A program made the position numbers and the translations under genes. Below the pieces are notes generated by a model that saw only the letters and a list, made by a program, of their open reading frames with translations, searched no databases and had not been told where the DNA came from. Positions 11,866 to 26,961 of a stretch of DNA of 29,012 nucleotides are shown piece by piece. Position 1 is the stretch's first letter. The number at the start of each line of letters is the position of its first letter. This DNA is from Allomyces macrogynus ATCC 38327 (lineage: Eukaryota; Blastocladiomycota; Blastocladiomycetes; Blastocladiales; Blastocladiaceae). Location: the NCBI GenBank assembly GCA_000151295.1, contig GG745385.1, positions 94,332-123,343 on the forward strand. The letters run 5' to 3'.

Positions 11866-13785
11866 TCACGCGCGCGGCACCAGCACGACCGTGTGCGGCA
11901 ACGGCCGCAACGTCGTCCCGTCCTTGTACAGATCATGCAGCGGGCGTTCGCCCCACTCCTCGGGCCGTTGCACCTTCCAGTCAAACCGCTGCGCAAACAT
12001 AGCGACAAGCAGCTTGATTTCAATCTCGGCAAAGGGCTTGCCGATGCACGACCGCAACCCACCAGCAAACGGCAGATAAGAGTAGGGCACCTGGCCCGTG
12101 GCCTTGTCGTCGACCGATTCGGACGGCGACGTATCGAGACTCGTCATGAACCGCGACGGGTCAAAGGCGAGGGGGTTCGGCCAGATGCGCGGGTTGCGGT
12201 GCAGGTGCATGAAGTCGACGATCACCGAGACCTGAGGAGGGCGGGCAAGCGGGTTAGGATTGGCGAACGCCAGGGTAGAAATGAGTGAACAAGATGGGCG
12301 TACGTTGGGCGGAACAATGTACTCGCCGAGCTGCGTCTCCTCGACGGTCTTGCGCGCTGGAGACAGGTGGAGGTCAGCTTCGCGATCCACTGGCCGACGC
12401 TCGAATGTCCAAAACGCACCCGTCGCCCATCCAATCGGAAACAGCCGCAGCGTCTCCTTCATAACGGCCGTGACCCACTTGAGCTTGGACAAATCCTCGA
12501 ATGTCGGGAGCCGGTCGCGGCCCAGTACGTCGTCCACTTCATGAAACACCTTTTGCTTGAACTCTGGGTTCGCATCGAGCAGCTGGATCATGAACGAGAG
12601 CGTCGACGCCGTTGTTTCATGCCCGGCGAGCAAGAACGTCATAATCTCGGACCGCAAACTCTGCTCCGACATGTCTGACTGCGCGAGCAGCAGGTCCAAA
12701 ATCGTCTTGGGCGCGTTCGCGTCCGTGTCGCCATTCGCCTGCCGCGCGCGCGCCTCGGCCACGACCTTGGCCCCCAATGCGCGGAACTCGGCGAGCGCGT
12801 GGTGGTACGCGCGCGTCTCGCGCCAGTTCGAAATGGGCCGCAGCGGGTTGGTCGCGCGGAAGTTGGGCTCGTCGAGCACCGTCAGGACCATGGCCGAGAC
12901 GGACGAGTCCGGGTGCGACGTGAAGTCGAAATTGTGGCCGAATCCGGCAATCCCAATTACGTCGAGCGTCACGCGACTGAACCATTCTTGCAGGTCGACA
13001 GGCGTGCCGTTTGCCGCGGACGATTGCAGGACCGTGTCGAACAGGTAGGTGCCACGCTCGAGCACGGTCGGGACGACGACGGCTTGCAGGAAGGAGACAC
13101 GGAATGCCGGGTTCACGGCCTTACGCTACGTATTGCATGTGCATTCAAAAGAGCGACGATGGTAAAAGAAATGACGGCGACGTTCGACACGAGCGCGGGA
13201 AATTGGTGTTTACCTTGTGCGCCCACACGTCGCCGCTCGTCGTGAGCAGCGAGTCGCCAACAAGCTCATGGACCGAGTCGTACTTGCCCTTGGGCAGATT
13301 ATACTTGACCATGACGGTTCGCGCAATCTCCGGGTCTGTTCATGGTGCGATTAGCGGCCCAGCAAGGTAAGGTCAGTCGAAGAGCGTCAAAACGCATTAA
13401 ATGCAACCAAAAGCGTACCCGACACCATGACCATGGTCTCGTTGAGCCCGCGGAAAACATAGACTGTTGCACGAACCGGAGGTCAGCTGCACTCTCCACC
13501 ATCTCGCTCGGCCGGGCGTCGCAAACAAAACGCACCAGGGCCGAGTGTTTCCGCGAGCTGGCCAAACGCTCGCACCATGCCCTTGGTCGCAATTCGCTCA
13601 CCGTAACCCCACAGCCAGTGCGACGACTCGGCATCGTGCGGCATCGGCATCCCGCCCAGCGCTCCCGTGGAAATCACACGCTCGGCGGTTTTGGCGCTGG
13701 TGATTGAGGAGACAAGCTTGCCGCCATAGTAGACGGGTACGGCGAGGACGGCCAGGGCAGCCGCGGTAGCAACGGGGTTGTTCAT
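11866..13785 (-). CDS. Cytochrome P450, membrane-anchored microsomal type
   Basis: Haem-thiolate monooxygenase, expected in the ER membrane and dependent on a P450 reductase. Exons on the minus strand: 13785-13536, 13463-13419, 13335-13214, 13125-12304, 12231-11866, which join to 534 residues. An N-terminal hydrophobic helix (about residues 5-22) is the anchor. The I-helix has AGHETTAS (306-313), the K-helix KETLRLFP holds E363 and R366, the PxRF element is FDPSRF (436-441), and the haem loop FAGGLRSCIG (468-477) has ligand Cys475. The C-helix region GDVWAHKRKAVNPAF is restored across the third intron, confirming the joins. Intron 12232-12303 is 72 nt and free of in-frame stops, so its retention would insert 24 residues. 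A segment near ERRPVDREADLHLSPAR before the second beta-sheet looks longer than usual. Family and substrate are not assignable. It is divergent from the Vps9 gene and convergent with ABCC 1. Confidence 0.96.
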
Positions 13786-13884
13786 CGTTTGGTCGGTTGA
13801 ATGTGCAGCAGGCTGGTTTGGTCGGGTCTCGATGACGGTCGTCTGATGCTGATGGTTCGAGCTGGGGCGAGGGCCGCACGGCGC

Positions 13885-13890
13885 TTTATA
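13885..13890 (-). promoter_or_regulatory. TATA-like box of the P450 gene
   Basis: TATAAA on the minus strand in a GC-rich setting, about 100 bases upstream of the P450 ATG at 13785. Position and rarity of AT-rich hexamers nearby support it; there is no experimental basis. Confidence 0.45.
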
Positions 13891-14103
13891 TCGGATGGCG
13901 AGCGCCGGTTGCGCTGCGGTGTCCCCAGTAGCCCAAGTGGAAGGTCATGGTTCGCGTCGACATCCGGCGGATGCATTTTCTTGGTCACCAAATAACCGAA
14001 GAGACGATGCCATGTCCACAAGAAGAAGGCGCCACTCCCGGCGCATATTTTGGTGCTTGGTAAAGGGGACCAGCGGGGCGGCACTTGCGATGAGACTCTT
14101 CAA

Positions 14104-14124
14104 GTGGCGAGTGGCGAGTGGCGA
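14104..14124. repeat. 7-bp tandem repeat GTGGCGA, three copies
   Basis: Three perfect head-to-tail copies of GTGGCGA in the divergent promoter region. It is followed at 14146-14160 by GTGATCAC directly abutting TGATCAC, a doubled palindrome. These could be factor-binding sites, or simple repeats. Confidence 0.7.
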
Positions 14125-14626
14125 CCGTGGAGAGTGAATGCCGACGTGATCACTGATCACTCGAGCGGCCGCCGTGATCGGTTGGGTGCATGTTCGCTGA
14201 CAAGCAAGAGAAAATGAGCGCACGTCTCGCAGCACCTGCGTGCCAGGCACGTGTTATCGACGACTTGTCTCGCGCTGCCGCCACCAAACGCAAGCTGAAC
14301 GCCCGCCGGCATGCACGCACACGCGCCACTTTCACTTTGCTCGTCGACGCGGCGCCTGTCCTTGCGCGGCGTACACACGTGCCGCGCCTCGCTCTCGCTT
14401 TCGCCAACGACCACCACCGTGTTCGCCCCGGCGCCTCCCCGCACGCCTGCACACTTCGCACCGACGCGCACCAGCGGTCCCGCCTTTGTCCCATCGCGTC
14501 AACCAGCAGCCTGGCCTCAACGCTGCCGTTTGACCCGCTTCTCTCCAGCATCAACCCGCTGCGCCCTCTCCACGTCGTCGTTCTCGACTGCCCGACGTGA
14601 AAGCTGCAACCACTACCACCCCTTGA

Positions 14627-16938
14627 ATGAGCGCACCCAACGACGAGACGATCGTTCAGCAAGTCACCGAAATGGAACACGACCAAGTGCCCTCGACCGT
14701 CGACGACGAGACCATCGCTCGGTATGGGAGTGACCATGCGCTTTTCCATCCGTTGGACCGTATGGCCACGCCTGAGCACGCTGTTCTGACCGGGTGGTCG
14801 CCGATTATAGCCTGCTCCAGGCCGAGTTTGACGAGGAGATGCGGCTCGCCGACGCTGTCGTCGTGCCGTCTGCCGAGGAGGGCCAGGCCGGGTACCCGGG
14901 CGTGCAGTACTACCAGGGTGCCGAGGGGTACGTCGACGTCGCCGTTGAAGGTGTTTTGTTCCCGTTTTCAAGCGCACACGCTCACCCTTCACGAACATTT
15001 GTGCCGACAGCGCAACCAACCCGGACGGCACCCCGGCCTTCTCCATCACCGATGCGCGCAACATTGTGCGGTCCAAGATCCAGGACCTCATCACCTTCAT
15101 CAAGACCGAGGCGCAAAAGGCCGGCGAGGCTCAGCAGGCGGCCGAGGGCGGTGAGGCCGCACCCGCCGAGTCAGGCGACGCGCCCGCGGCTGAAGGTACC
15201 GTTGCGAGACGCGCGCGTACACGCGTTTTCGTTGTTCATTTCTTGTTTTCGTCGCAACCGACCACCGACCTGACCGGAGGTGCGGCGTGAAATGTGGCAT
15301 TGGGTCCATAGCCAAACGCGACGTGCCGCCCGTGGGCGCCACCCCGACGTTTGACTTTGCCAAGTTCCTCGACCAGATGCGCGACCGCCGTGCGTTGCCG
15401 CTGACCAAGTACTTCCGCAGGTACGACTGCTTGGCGCGCGCGTGCGCGCCCCCATGCCTGGTGCATCAATGTGTTCGATGCGTTCGATGCTGATGCGATG
15501 CGTTTGCTCCCCAACGCTAGTTTCTTGCGCGAGTTCACGAAGCGTCAATGGACCGTGACCGAGCAGACCAAGATCGTGCACGACTTCCTCGACTTTATGT
15601 CGACGCAAATGGCACAGAACGAGCTGTTTGCCAATGCGTCGGACGGCGAGCTCGACAATGCCAAGGAGGGCATGGAGAAGCTGCTCATGAACAAGCTCTA
15701 CCAGCAGTACGTGTTTGCTCGGCATGCACATGCATTGCTTCTCCTTCGGTGCAGTCAGACTGACTCTCGCTGCTCTCCTCGCAACCAGCACCTTCTCGCC
15801 CGACACGTCCGACGACGCCGAAAAGGACGAGATTCTCGCCAAGAAGATCTTGATCCTGCAGTGGATTGAGCTCGAGCACCTCGACATCAAGGTTGATGCC
15901 GACGTGGCCGGCCCGTTCCTGCGCGTCGCGCAAAAGGAGCTGCTCAAGATCAACAAGTACAAGGCGCCGCGCGACAAGCTCATTTGCATTCTCAACGCGT
16001 GCAAGGTCATTTTCGGTACGTTGGCGCAAGGTTTGTCATTGCTCGTCTTGTGCGTTCGTCGTCGCTCACCATGCCGTTCGTTTGATAGGTCTCCTCAAGC
16101 AGTCAGGCCAGTCGGAGACGGCCGACAGTTTCCTACCGCTGCTCATTTTCGTGATCCTGCAAGCCAACCCGCCGCAGCTCATCTCTAACATTCAGTGCGT
16201 GCTCACCGCTTGACCCTTCCTCGTCGCTGCTTCGCACGGTCTCTCACCACCCATCTCGCTCCCACCTCCACCTCCAGGTACATCAACCGGTTCCGCAACC
16301 CGCACAAGCTGCACTCGGAGGCCGGGTACTACCTGACGAACCTCGAGGGCGCCGTCTCGTTCATTCAGAACGTCGACTACACGTCGCTCTCCATCTCGCA
16401 GGAAGAGTTTGACGCCAAGATCGAGGCGCGCGTCGCCGAGCTCGAGGCGCAAGAGCAGGCGCTGCGTGCCATGGACGAGGACGCCCAGGCGGCCGCCGCC
16501 GCTGAACAGCAGCAGCAGGCGCAGCTCGTCTCGCAGCAGCGGCTCGAGCAGATCGCCGCGACGGCCAAGAAGCCCATCGAGTTCCTGTCGCGGTGGTTCC
16601 AGGAGGCGCTCGCCGTGCCGCCGGCCGAGGACAAGGAGCCCGAGGCCGCCGCTGCCGAGGCGCCGGCGGCGGAGGCGGAGGCTGCGGCTGAGGAGGAGCA
16701 CGCCGAGGAGGGCGAGGAGGGTGTCGACCTTGATGCGCTCAGTCCCGAGGAGCGCGCGCTGCTGACGGACTACGACTTGCAGCTCGCGATGGCGCTGTCG
16801 ATGTCGCTCGAGGAGGAGCGCATCACGCTCGACAAGCAGGTGTCGGACTCGATGGCGGCCGGGACCGACGAGGACGACGAGAGCACCAAGGGGTTCGACC
16901 TCGAGGAGTCGGTCGCGCAGCTGCCGGCGTCGGCCTAA
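14627..16938 (+). CDS. Vps9-domain guanine nucleotide exchange factor (Rab5-type GEF)
   Basis: Likely activates Rab5-family GTPases on endosomes. Exons: 14627-14721, 14811-14927, 15011-15195, 15312-15420, 15521-15706, 15789-16015, 16089-16194, 16278-16938, which join to 561 residues. The helical region before the domain reads SFLREFTKRQW and HDFLDFM. The Vps9 domain follows, with LQWIELEHLDI, ADSFLPLLIFVILQANPPQL (D319 and P323) and FRNPHKLHSEAGYYLTNLE (tyrosines 359/360 and T362). These correspond to the catalytic Asp/Pro and Tyr/Thr known from Rabex-5 and Vps9p. After it come a Q/A/E-rich stretch that is probably coiled coil, an acidic region, and near residue 505 a ubiquitin-interacting-motif-like helix (DLQLAMALSMSLEEE). 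I saw no A20 zinc finger or CUE domain. Fungal Vps9p binds ubiquitin with a C-terminal CUE, so a UIM here would be a different solution. The function call is firm; the UIM call is moderate. Confidence 0.94.
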
Positions 16939-17283
16939 ATGCATGTGCCGTTGATGGAGCAAGGGGACCTGGATACGTAGTGTGGAGAGCGCGTTTTGTT
17001 TGTATGATCAGGACGATGATTTGGCCGCGCCTTGTTAAGTCGACGTTGGCTCGGCTTCACATAATTTTTGACGACGCTGTTTGCTTTCCATATAAATACA
17101 AGCATACCTACGTTCGTGCCGCGCGAAGATTTCCCACGCTTGTTCCACGTTTTCGGCCAGACACCAACCTGATTGGAGCAATATTGACGCAAGTTGGCAG
17201 CGTCGTCTTTCCATGCTTCGTCTCATGCATTGTGTGCTTGCAAGTGACTTATAAGCCAAATCCGGCACACCCAAACGCAACCT
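16939..17283. other. Intergenic region, Vps9 gene to tRNA; no gene
   Basis: 345 bases, noticeably more AT-rich than the coding parts, containing an ATATAAATA run at about 17090-17098. No supported reading frame. It holds the Vps9 3' end and the upstream flank of the tRNA gene. Confidence 0.5.
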
Positions 17284-17365
17284 GACAACGTGCCCGAGTG
17301 GTTAAGGGGATTGACTAGAAATCAATTAGGCGACGCCTGCACAGGTTCAAATCCTGTCGTTGTCG
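17284..17365 (+). tRNA. tRNA-Ser (anticodon AGA)
   Basis: An 82-nt cloverleaf. The acceptor arms GACAACG (17284-17290) and CGTTGTC (17358-17364) pair fully, with discriminator G at 17365. The anticodon stem ATTGA/TCAAT closes the loop CTAGAAA, with anticodon AGA at 17317-17319 reading TCT-type Ser codons. A long variable arm (AGGC-GAC-GCCT, 17328-17338) is the class II hallmark that fits Ser. The T arm ACAGG-TTCAAAT-CCTGT spans 17341-17357 and carries the B box. There is no intron and no encoded CCA, as expected for a nuclear gene. Confidence 0.96.
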
Positions 17366-17406
17366 CTGAAGAGAAGAACATGATGCCGTGCACATACAAT
17401 CAGACA

Positions 17407-17412
17407 TTTTTT
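17407..17412 (+). terminator. Pol III T-run terminator of the tRNA
   Basis: Six T residues about 41 bases past the end of the mature tRNA, which is the expected RNA polymerase III stop signal. Confidence 0.6.
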
Positions 17413-18053
17413 CCTCTCCGAGTCTTTGTCCGGAACCAGTGGGAGCGTAGCCTGATCATTGACCGACAGGCCCTTTGCATTCTCCACCTTTACGCGCTCT
17501 AGTTCGCGATAAATAGCAAAAAGCACGGGACATCACCCCTACTTAACTTGGCGCACTTGAAATATAAGCGTTCTCACGCACTTCCGGCGCGTCAGCGAAT
17601 CATTATTATCTCTCAAGATTCCTCGTTACCATTCAGCATCCGACGCTCTGTCTGCCAGGCCGCTGACCCAACAGCTTGCATTTGCCAACATGGCCACACT
17701 TCTGTCTTGATGGGGCGTCGTAGTTTGATTCAGGCGCAGCGCGGAGGCATCACTTTTCGACCCGGCCCAACCCTGATGAGCAACCGTGTTCCGTTCTCGG
17801 ACCGAACAGCGGCTGACACGTACGAGCGCAGACACCCGGAGTCGGTGGCCACGCTTCTGGTCTCGGGCAGTCTCAGATCCACGGAGGTCCCTGGCAGGGA
17901 AACCATGAGCCGAACCCCGCATTTGTGACGAAGGCGCGCTCAGTATTTATGGCGCGCCGCCCACGGATCCCTGCCGCGGCAAGCTCGAACCACCACCAAC
18001 ACCTACCAACCAAGCCCTTCAACACCTCTGCCCTGATCAACTCACCAGCGAAG
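17413..18053. other. Intergenic region upstream of ABCC 2; no gene seen
   Basis: About 640 bases with no supported gene. The open frame running into ABCC 2 from 17925 has in-frame ATGs at 17949 and 18054. A TATTTAT box at 17943-17949 overlaps the first of these, and alignment with ABCC 1 starts nearer the second, so 18054 is preferred as the start and the earlier part as leader. Confidence 0.5.
17943..17949 (+). promoter_or_regulatory. TATA-like box upstream of ABCC 2
   Basis: TATTTAT in GC-rich surroundings, about 105 bases upstream of the chosen start at 18054. The spacing matches that of the TATA-like box of the P450 gene. Tentative. Confidence 0.3.
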
Positions 18054-22697
<4,644 letters not shown>

Positions 22698-23328
22698 AAC
22701 GGATCCAAATCTTGCCGTTGATGTTGTAATGCTTATCTCAATTCGAACATGTCTGTTCCCTCTGCCTCAATCAGCGCCTGCTCTCGCTTGCGTTTGCAAG
22801 CGATTGCGAACAGTCCGGTCTTTGCGCCCCTCCGTTGCACCTCGGTCTCTGACGACAACATTAGCATCCTGGGCGATGCGGCGCTGCGGTGGCAAGACGC
22901 CCATTCGGGCTCGACGTTTGTTTAGTGTGGTCTGGTCGGCTGGTGAATCGACAAAAGACGGAAAAGACGGATAAGACGGACAATACGCGGTCACGTTGCC
23001 AGTTCTGTGATCACAAAGCTGCCGATCATTCCCCCTTTTCTCTTCACGCCCCAGCCGCAATCTTTTTCATCTCCCGCCAGCAGCGTAACCATCCAGTCCG
23101 CACCCAACTTGCCGCACGACGATCGGCCAGTACCGCGCCTGCTCTCAGGTGCACCACGGCCACGTTCTGCGTGCCGATCAGCGACCGCCCCTACCCGCCG
23201 TGCGACTCCTTGTCGTGCCCTCCGGTCGCCCACAACCCAATTTTTCGCACCGCGGTTCTCCTGGAGCCTGCCGCGCGACCCCCGTTCCACGTTCCGCAAA
23301 GCCCGAACCAGTCTCCTGCCGTGCCACG
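22698..23328. other. Intergenic region, ABCC 2 to receptor; no gene seen
   Basis: 631 bases with no supported gene. It contains the 9-bp repeat at 22953-22979, and a C-rich leader-like stretch just before the receptor ATG at 23329. A longer open frame upstream of 23329 lacks another ATG and shows no domain. Confidence 0.5.
22953..22979. repeat. 9-bp tandem repeat, three copies
   Basis: Units AAAAGACGG, AAAAGACGG and ATAAGACGG in direct succession downstream of the ABCC 2 stop codon. Function unknown. Confidence 0.8.
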
Positions 23329-26300
23329 ATGCCTTCCGCGTGTCCGCACAAGGGCCGCGCCGGCAGATCCCACCATAACCGTTTTCGAGCCGCTGCGCAA
23401 CCATCTGGTGCCACCCGCGTCGCGATTGCCGTTGCGGCTGTGCTCGGCGTGGTGTTCGCCGTGTCCGTGCTCTTTGCCGTGTCCGTGCACGCTGTGACCA
23501 CATACGTTATCGGAGTCGTGCTTCCAACGACGAATCTTTGTACGTGCTCCGTTTTTTATCGCCGTATCGATGCCCGTTTCCTCGTGTTGGATCATGTCCT
23601 GACCCAATTTAACTCGTCGTTGCCCACCAGCGTCGATTGTCGTGAACCCCAACATCTTGCCGCTATGGCAAGTGATCATCTCGGCGATGCCCGTCATGAA
23701 CGCGCTCAACCCAAACTACCGGTTCGCGTTTGTGCGCGGCAACTCGGGCGGCAACCGCGCCTACGCGATCTCGGCCATGTGGCGGCTCTACGGTACGACT
23801 GATTCGCTTTCCGCATCTGACCATCGGCGGAGAACTGACGTTTCGAGAACGCGGGCAGACAACAACGCGACAGTTGCGTACATTGGCGAGTACACGTCGG
23901 AGAACACGATCCCGCTTGTCTATGTGGAATCGCGCATTCGCGCGTGGCACTGCAGTGGCAGCGCGTCGAGCAGCGAATTGAGCAGCAACCAGTTTCCGCG
24001 ATTCTTTCGAACAATCCCTGTTCGTCGTTTTCTAGTCGCGCGCGCGGACATGACGGAAAAAGGTCGCTGACGAGCGCGGGGCCGGGCCATGTAGGATAAC
24101 ACGCAGCAGGGCGCGGCGATGGCCAAGTTTGCGTTCGCCATGGGGTGGACGCACGTCAACTTGCTCGCGGCGACGGATTCGTACGGCGCAACCAGTACGT
24201 TATTAGCTTCCCGTTGTCATGTCCTCATTCCAAGAGACTCACCCGTCCCGCTGTCATTACTCTGCAGTCACCTCCAGTTTCCTCGCCACGGCGCAGACGC
24301 TTGGCATCACGATTAGCTCCACCGACGTCTACGTGCCGGGCGACCACGATCTAGGCCCGCAAGTGCGCAATTTGGCCAACAGCTACTCGAACGTGCACGT
24401 TGTCGCGGCCTACGCAGAGGACTTCGCCGTGCTTCTGCGCGAGGCGCGCGTGCAGGGTTTGCTGAACGCCGACAACGCCTGGGTATGCTCCGTGATCCGA
24501 CCCAGGCTCTGCGCATCGGCGCGCGACTTTCTCTTGACTGATCGCGCGCGCATCCTCTAGCTCGGCACCGACGCGCTCGAAATGTACATGTCCGGCGGGA
24601 TCCCCACGACCTCGAGTAACTACGCGACCGACATGGCCAATGCAAATGGCGTGCTCTACCTGGCGCCGTACGCCGACACGAACAGCACGGCCTACCAGAC
24701 GATGGCCGCCGCATACGCGGCCATCAACATGACCTACCCGATCAGCAAGGTCCCGTACGCGGCGCTGCACTACGACTGTGCCGTGGCACTCGCGCGCGGC
24801 CTGATCCAGACGGCGGAGAGCGTCGGGCCCACGAACGTGACGCGTGCGGATCTGGTCTTGGAGCGCGACTTCTTGCCGCCACCGTTTGCGGGGGCTTCAG
24901 GGGAGGTGTCGTTTTCGAATGAGGGTGATCGTGCGGGGTACGTTTGGCTGTGTTTTGGTCAGACCGCCCGCGTGTGACGAGACTGACCGCACCGCAAACA
25001 ACCTCTACAGGTCGTTTTCGGTATGGAACATGTACGGCGGGCAGCGGTTTGCGGCCTACCACATGTTCGCCGATGGCTCTGTCCAGTCTGTGGCCCCCGC
25101 GCAATTCTTCTCGGGCTCGTCGACCCCGCCGCCCGACATTCCGGCCAAGATGGTTCTGTACCCGCAGTGGTCCGACCCGGGCGTGGTCATCACGTCGGTG
25201 GTGCGCGCCGTCCTGATTGTCCTGTTCTTGGCTGGCACGGCTGTCCTGTTCAAGCACCGCAACGAGGCAATTGTCCGAAACCTCTCGTTCCCCTTCCTGG
25301 TCTTGATCACGAACGGGTGTATTTGGGTGCTGGTGGGCGAATTTGTCTCGGTGGGGAAACCGTCGCGCGTCACGTGCCACGCGCCCGTCTGGATCCTGAC
25401 GATTGGATACCAAATGATCATTGGAAGCAGTGCCGTTAAGACGTACCGGGTGCGTTATGCCCATGCCGTTGTGGTGGGGAGGAGATCGTCGACTGACCAA
25501 CGCCGTTTGACGGACTTGCTTCTCTGATCTAGATTTGGCGCATATTTGGTCTGTTCTCCCCCTTGTCGAGCTCGACCCGTCCGGTTCATCTCCAACTGAC
25601 CCGACCGCGGCCTCCCTAGACAACAAGTCGATGCGGCGGCTCAAGACAATTCAGAACCCGTATTTGTTCAAGATGGTCGCCTCGCTGATCGCGCTGCAAA
25701 GCATCATTTTCGGCATTTGGCTCGGCGCGTTCCCGAGCTCGCCCGTGGCCTCAAACAGCAAGAAACTGCTCTACTATACGTGCACCTCGTCGAGCAAGGT
25801 CGGCGAGCAGGCGGTCATGGGCACGACGCTCGCGCTCAACTTGGCGTTGCTCGTCGCGGTGATTTACCTCGGGTACAAGGTCAGGATTGGGACGTTTGAG
25901 ATTAGGTGTTAGTGGGACGGGTAACTGACGGATCGTTCGTTCGTAGACGCGCAACGTAGTCTCGTCGTTCCGCGAAACGCTCTGGATCATGTACGTCGCG
26001 CAGGTACATACGTTGTTTTTTTCCCGTCGTCCTTTGCGCGCTCTGTCGCTCTCCCGCGACTCATCCGCTCCCTCGCATGTCAGAATATTGCGTTTGCCTG
26101 GTGTCATCATTCTCGCGTTCAGTTTCATCACCATGGCCGACTTCCTTCTCGGCGCCTACATGATCCGCACGATCGTCATGATCTACGTCGTCGCCTTCAC
26201 CTACGCCGCGCTCGTGGGCCGCGTCGTGATCGCGATCCTCCGCGGGACTACCGGCGCGCCCGAAGGAGCCGCCGACCCACCCGCGGCCGCTGCTGCCGCG

Positions 26301-26961
26301 CGCGCCAAATTCGCCGCCGGCGGCGTCGGCACGACAAGCATGACGAGCACCGCGCGCGCGGGCGCCGTGGCGACGACGACCGGGGCGCCGAACCCGGCGA
26401 TCCACGTGTCGATGAACCACGAGACAGGGAAAGTCGCGCACGTGTCAGGCCAGTACGCGGTCAAGGAATCGTCGGCGTGGTTTGCGACGTGGACGATGCA
26501 CGCGGTCCACCTGTTTTCTGGCGACGCGATCATCTCGCTTTGTGCCAAACTCGCGGGACAACCAGGGCGACGGCGTGGTGTTACCGCTGGCCGCCACGCA
26601 GTTCGACCCGCACCCGGGGCGAGCGGCCCTGTGCATCGAGCTGTTTGCGCACGGCCGCGCGTGGCTCGTGCAGTTCGAGTCAGAGCCGGACCGCGACGCG
26701 TGGGTGAAGGTCCTGGCTGCGACGTGTACGGTCAGTTCGAGTTCGCGGTCGCGCAGTGCCACGGGGAAGGCCACGGATGTGTCGACGGCGGCGCCGAACA
26801 AGGAGGCCGCGGCCGGGAAGATGGGCAAGGGGAAGAGTGTCGAGGCACTGGCGCGCGCCGGGACGGCGCAGACGAACTCGTCGGAAGCGGGGCTGCCGGG
26901 GGCGTCGGTGAACGCGTCGCGCGTGGCGATCCAGCCGACGCGGCCGACGCGGCAGTTCTGA
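23329..26961 (+). CDS. Class C (GABA-B/Grl-like) G-protein-coupled receptor with PH-like tail
   Basis: Plasma-membrane receptor for a small ligand. Exons: 23329-23539, 23631-23792, 23859-24019, 24095-24194, 24268-24482, 24561-24937, 25011-25449, 25533-25548, 25620-25879, 25947-26003, 26084-26961. About 957 residues if two one-base shifts in the last exon are allowed. A hydrophobic signal segment (about 34-56) precedes a periplasmic-binding-like ectodomain (about 58-440; IGVVLP, GEYTSENTIPL, CSGSASSSELS, FPRFFRTIP, LLAATDSYG). Seven helices follow: TM1 467-489, TM2 499-519, TM3 535-550, TM4 577-596, TM5 624-644, TM6 and TM7 about 661-715. Cys531 and Cys614 are placed for the conserved extracellular disulphide, and KTYRIWRIF after TM3 and YKTRNV after TM5 are family hallmarks. 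The tail (about 780-880) reads like a PH domain, ending GRAWLVQFESEPDRDAWVKVL. The class C call is firm, the PH call moderate. Confidence 0.93.
25533..25548 (+). other. 16-nt microexon of the receptor gene
   Basis: Bases ATTTGGCGCATATTTG lie between a TAG acceptor at 25530-25532 and a GT donor at 25549. Joined to the flanking exons they give KTYR-IWRIF-DNKSM, restoring the intracellular motif after TM3 that class C receptors carry and keeping frame on both sides. Reading straight through hits a stop at 25617-25619. Confidence 0.85.
26084..26110 (+). other. Apparent one-base frameshift in receptor TM6
   Basis: With the donor at 26004 the protein reads YVAQ-NIAFA and then must move one base to read GVIILAFSF, which continues TM6 and TM7. 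The resulting helix aligns residue for residue in length with GABA-B TM6 as I recall it. An alternative donor at 25991 (GTACGT) joined to 26084 keeps frame without a shift but replaces the helix start with ILRLP. Either the sequence has an extra base near 26098 or the alternative donor is used. Confidence 0.55.
26505..26565 (+). other. Possible intron or second frame change in the receptor tail
   Basis: The reading frame changes between VHLFSGDAIIS and DNQGDGVVLPL inside the PH-like region. A GT at 26505 and an AG at 26564-26565 would splice in phase (61 nt), joining TMHA to GDGVV. Alternatively a one-base shift near 26534 keeps VHLFSGDAIISRFVP, which fits PH strands better. I cannot decide between them from sequence alone. 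Confidence 0.4.

Larger units (their letters stand above)
13786..14626. other. Divergent promoter region, P450 and Vps9 genes
   Basis: 841 bases separate the two start codons, so promoters of both genes must lie here. It holds a TATA-like box on the P450 side (13885-13890), a 7-bp tandem repeat (14104-14124), two overlapping TGATCA-type palindromes (14146-14160) and a C-rich leader before 14627. Open frames here lack recognisable features. Confidence 0.55.

Noticed and set aside
14150..15103. Minus-strand open frame (317 codons) across the divergent promoter and the Vps9 start
   Set aside because: Arg/Ser-rich composition, no domain, overlaps well-supported Vps9 exons and introns.
17290..17502. 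Small open frame starting MPEWLRGLTRN
   Set aside because: It is the translation of the tRNA-Ser gene and its flank, a well-known false protein.
23900..23960. Short intron in the receptor between ENTIPL and CSGSA
   Set aside because: Only about 38 nt between a GT and an AG, and the unspliced reading keeps the length expected for the ligand-binding domain.
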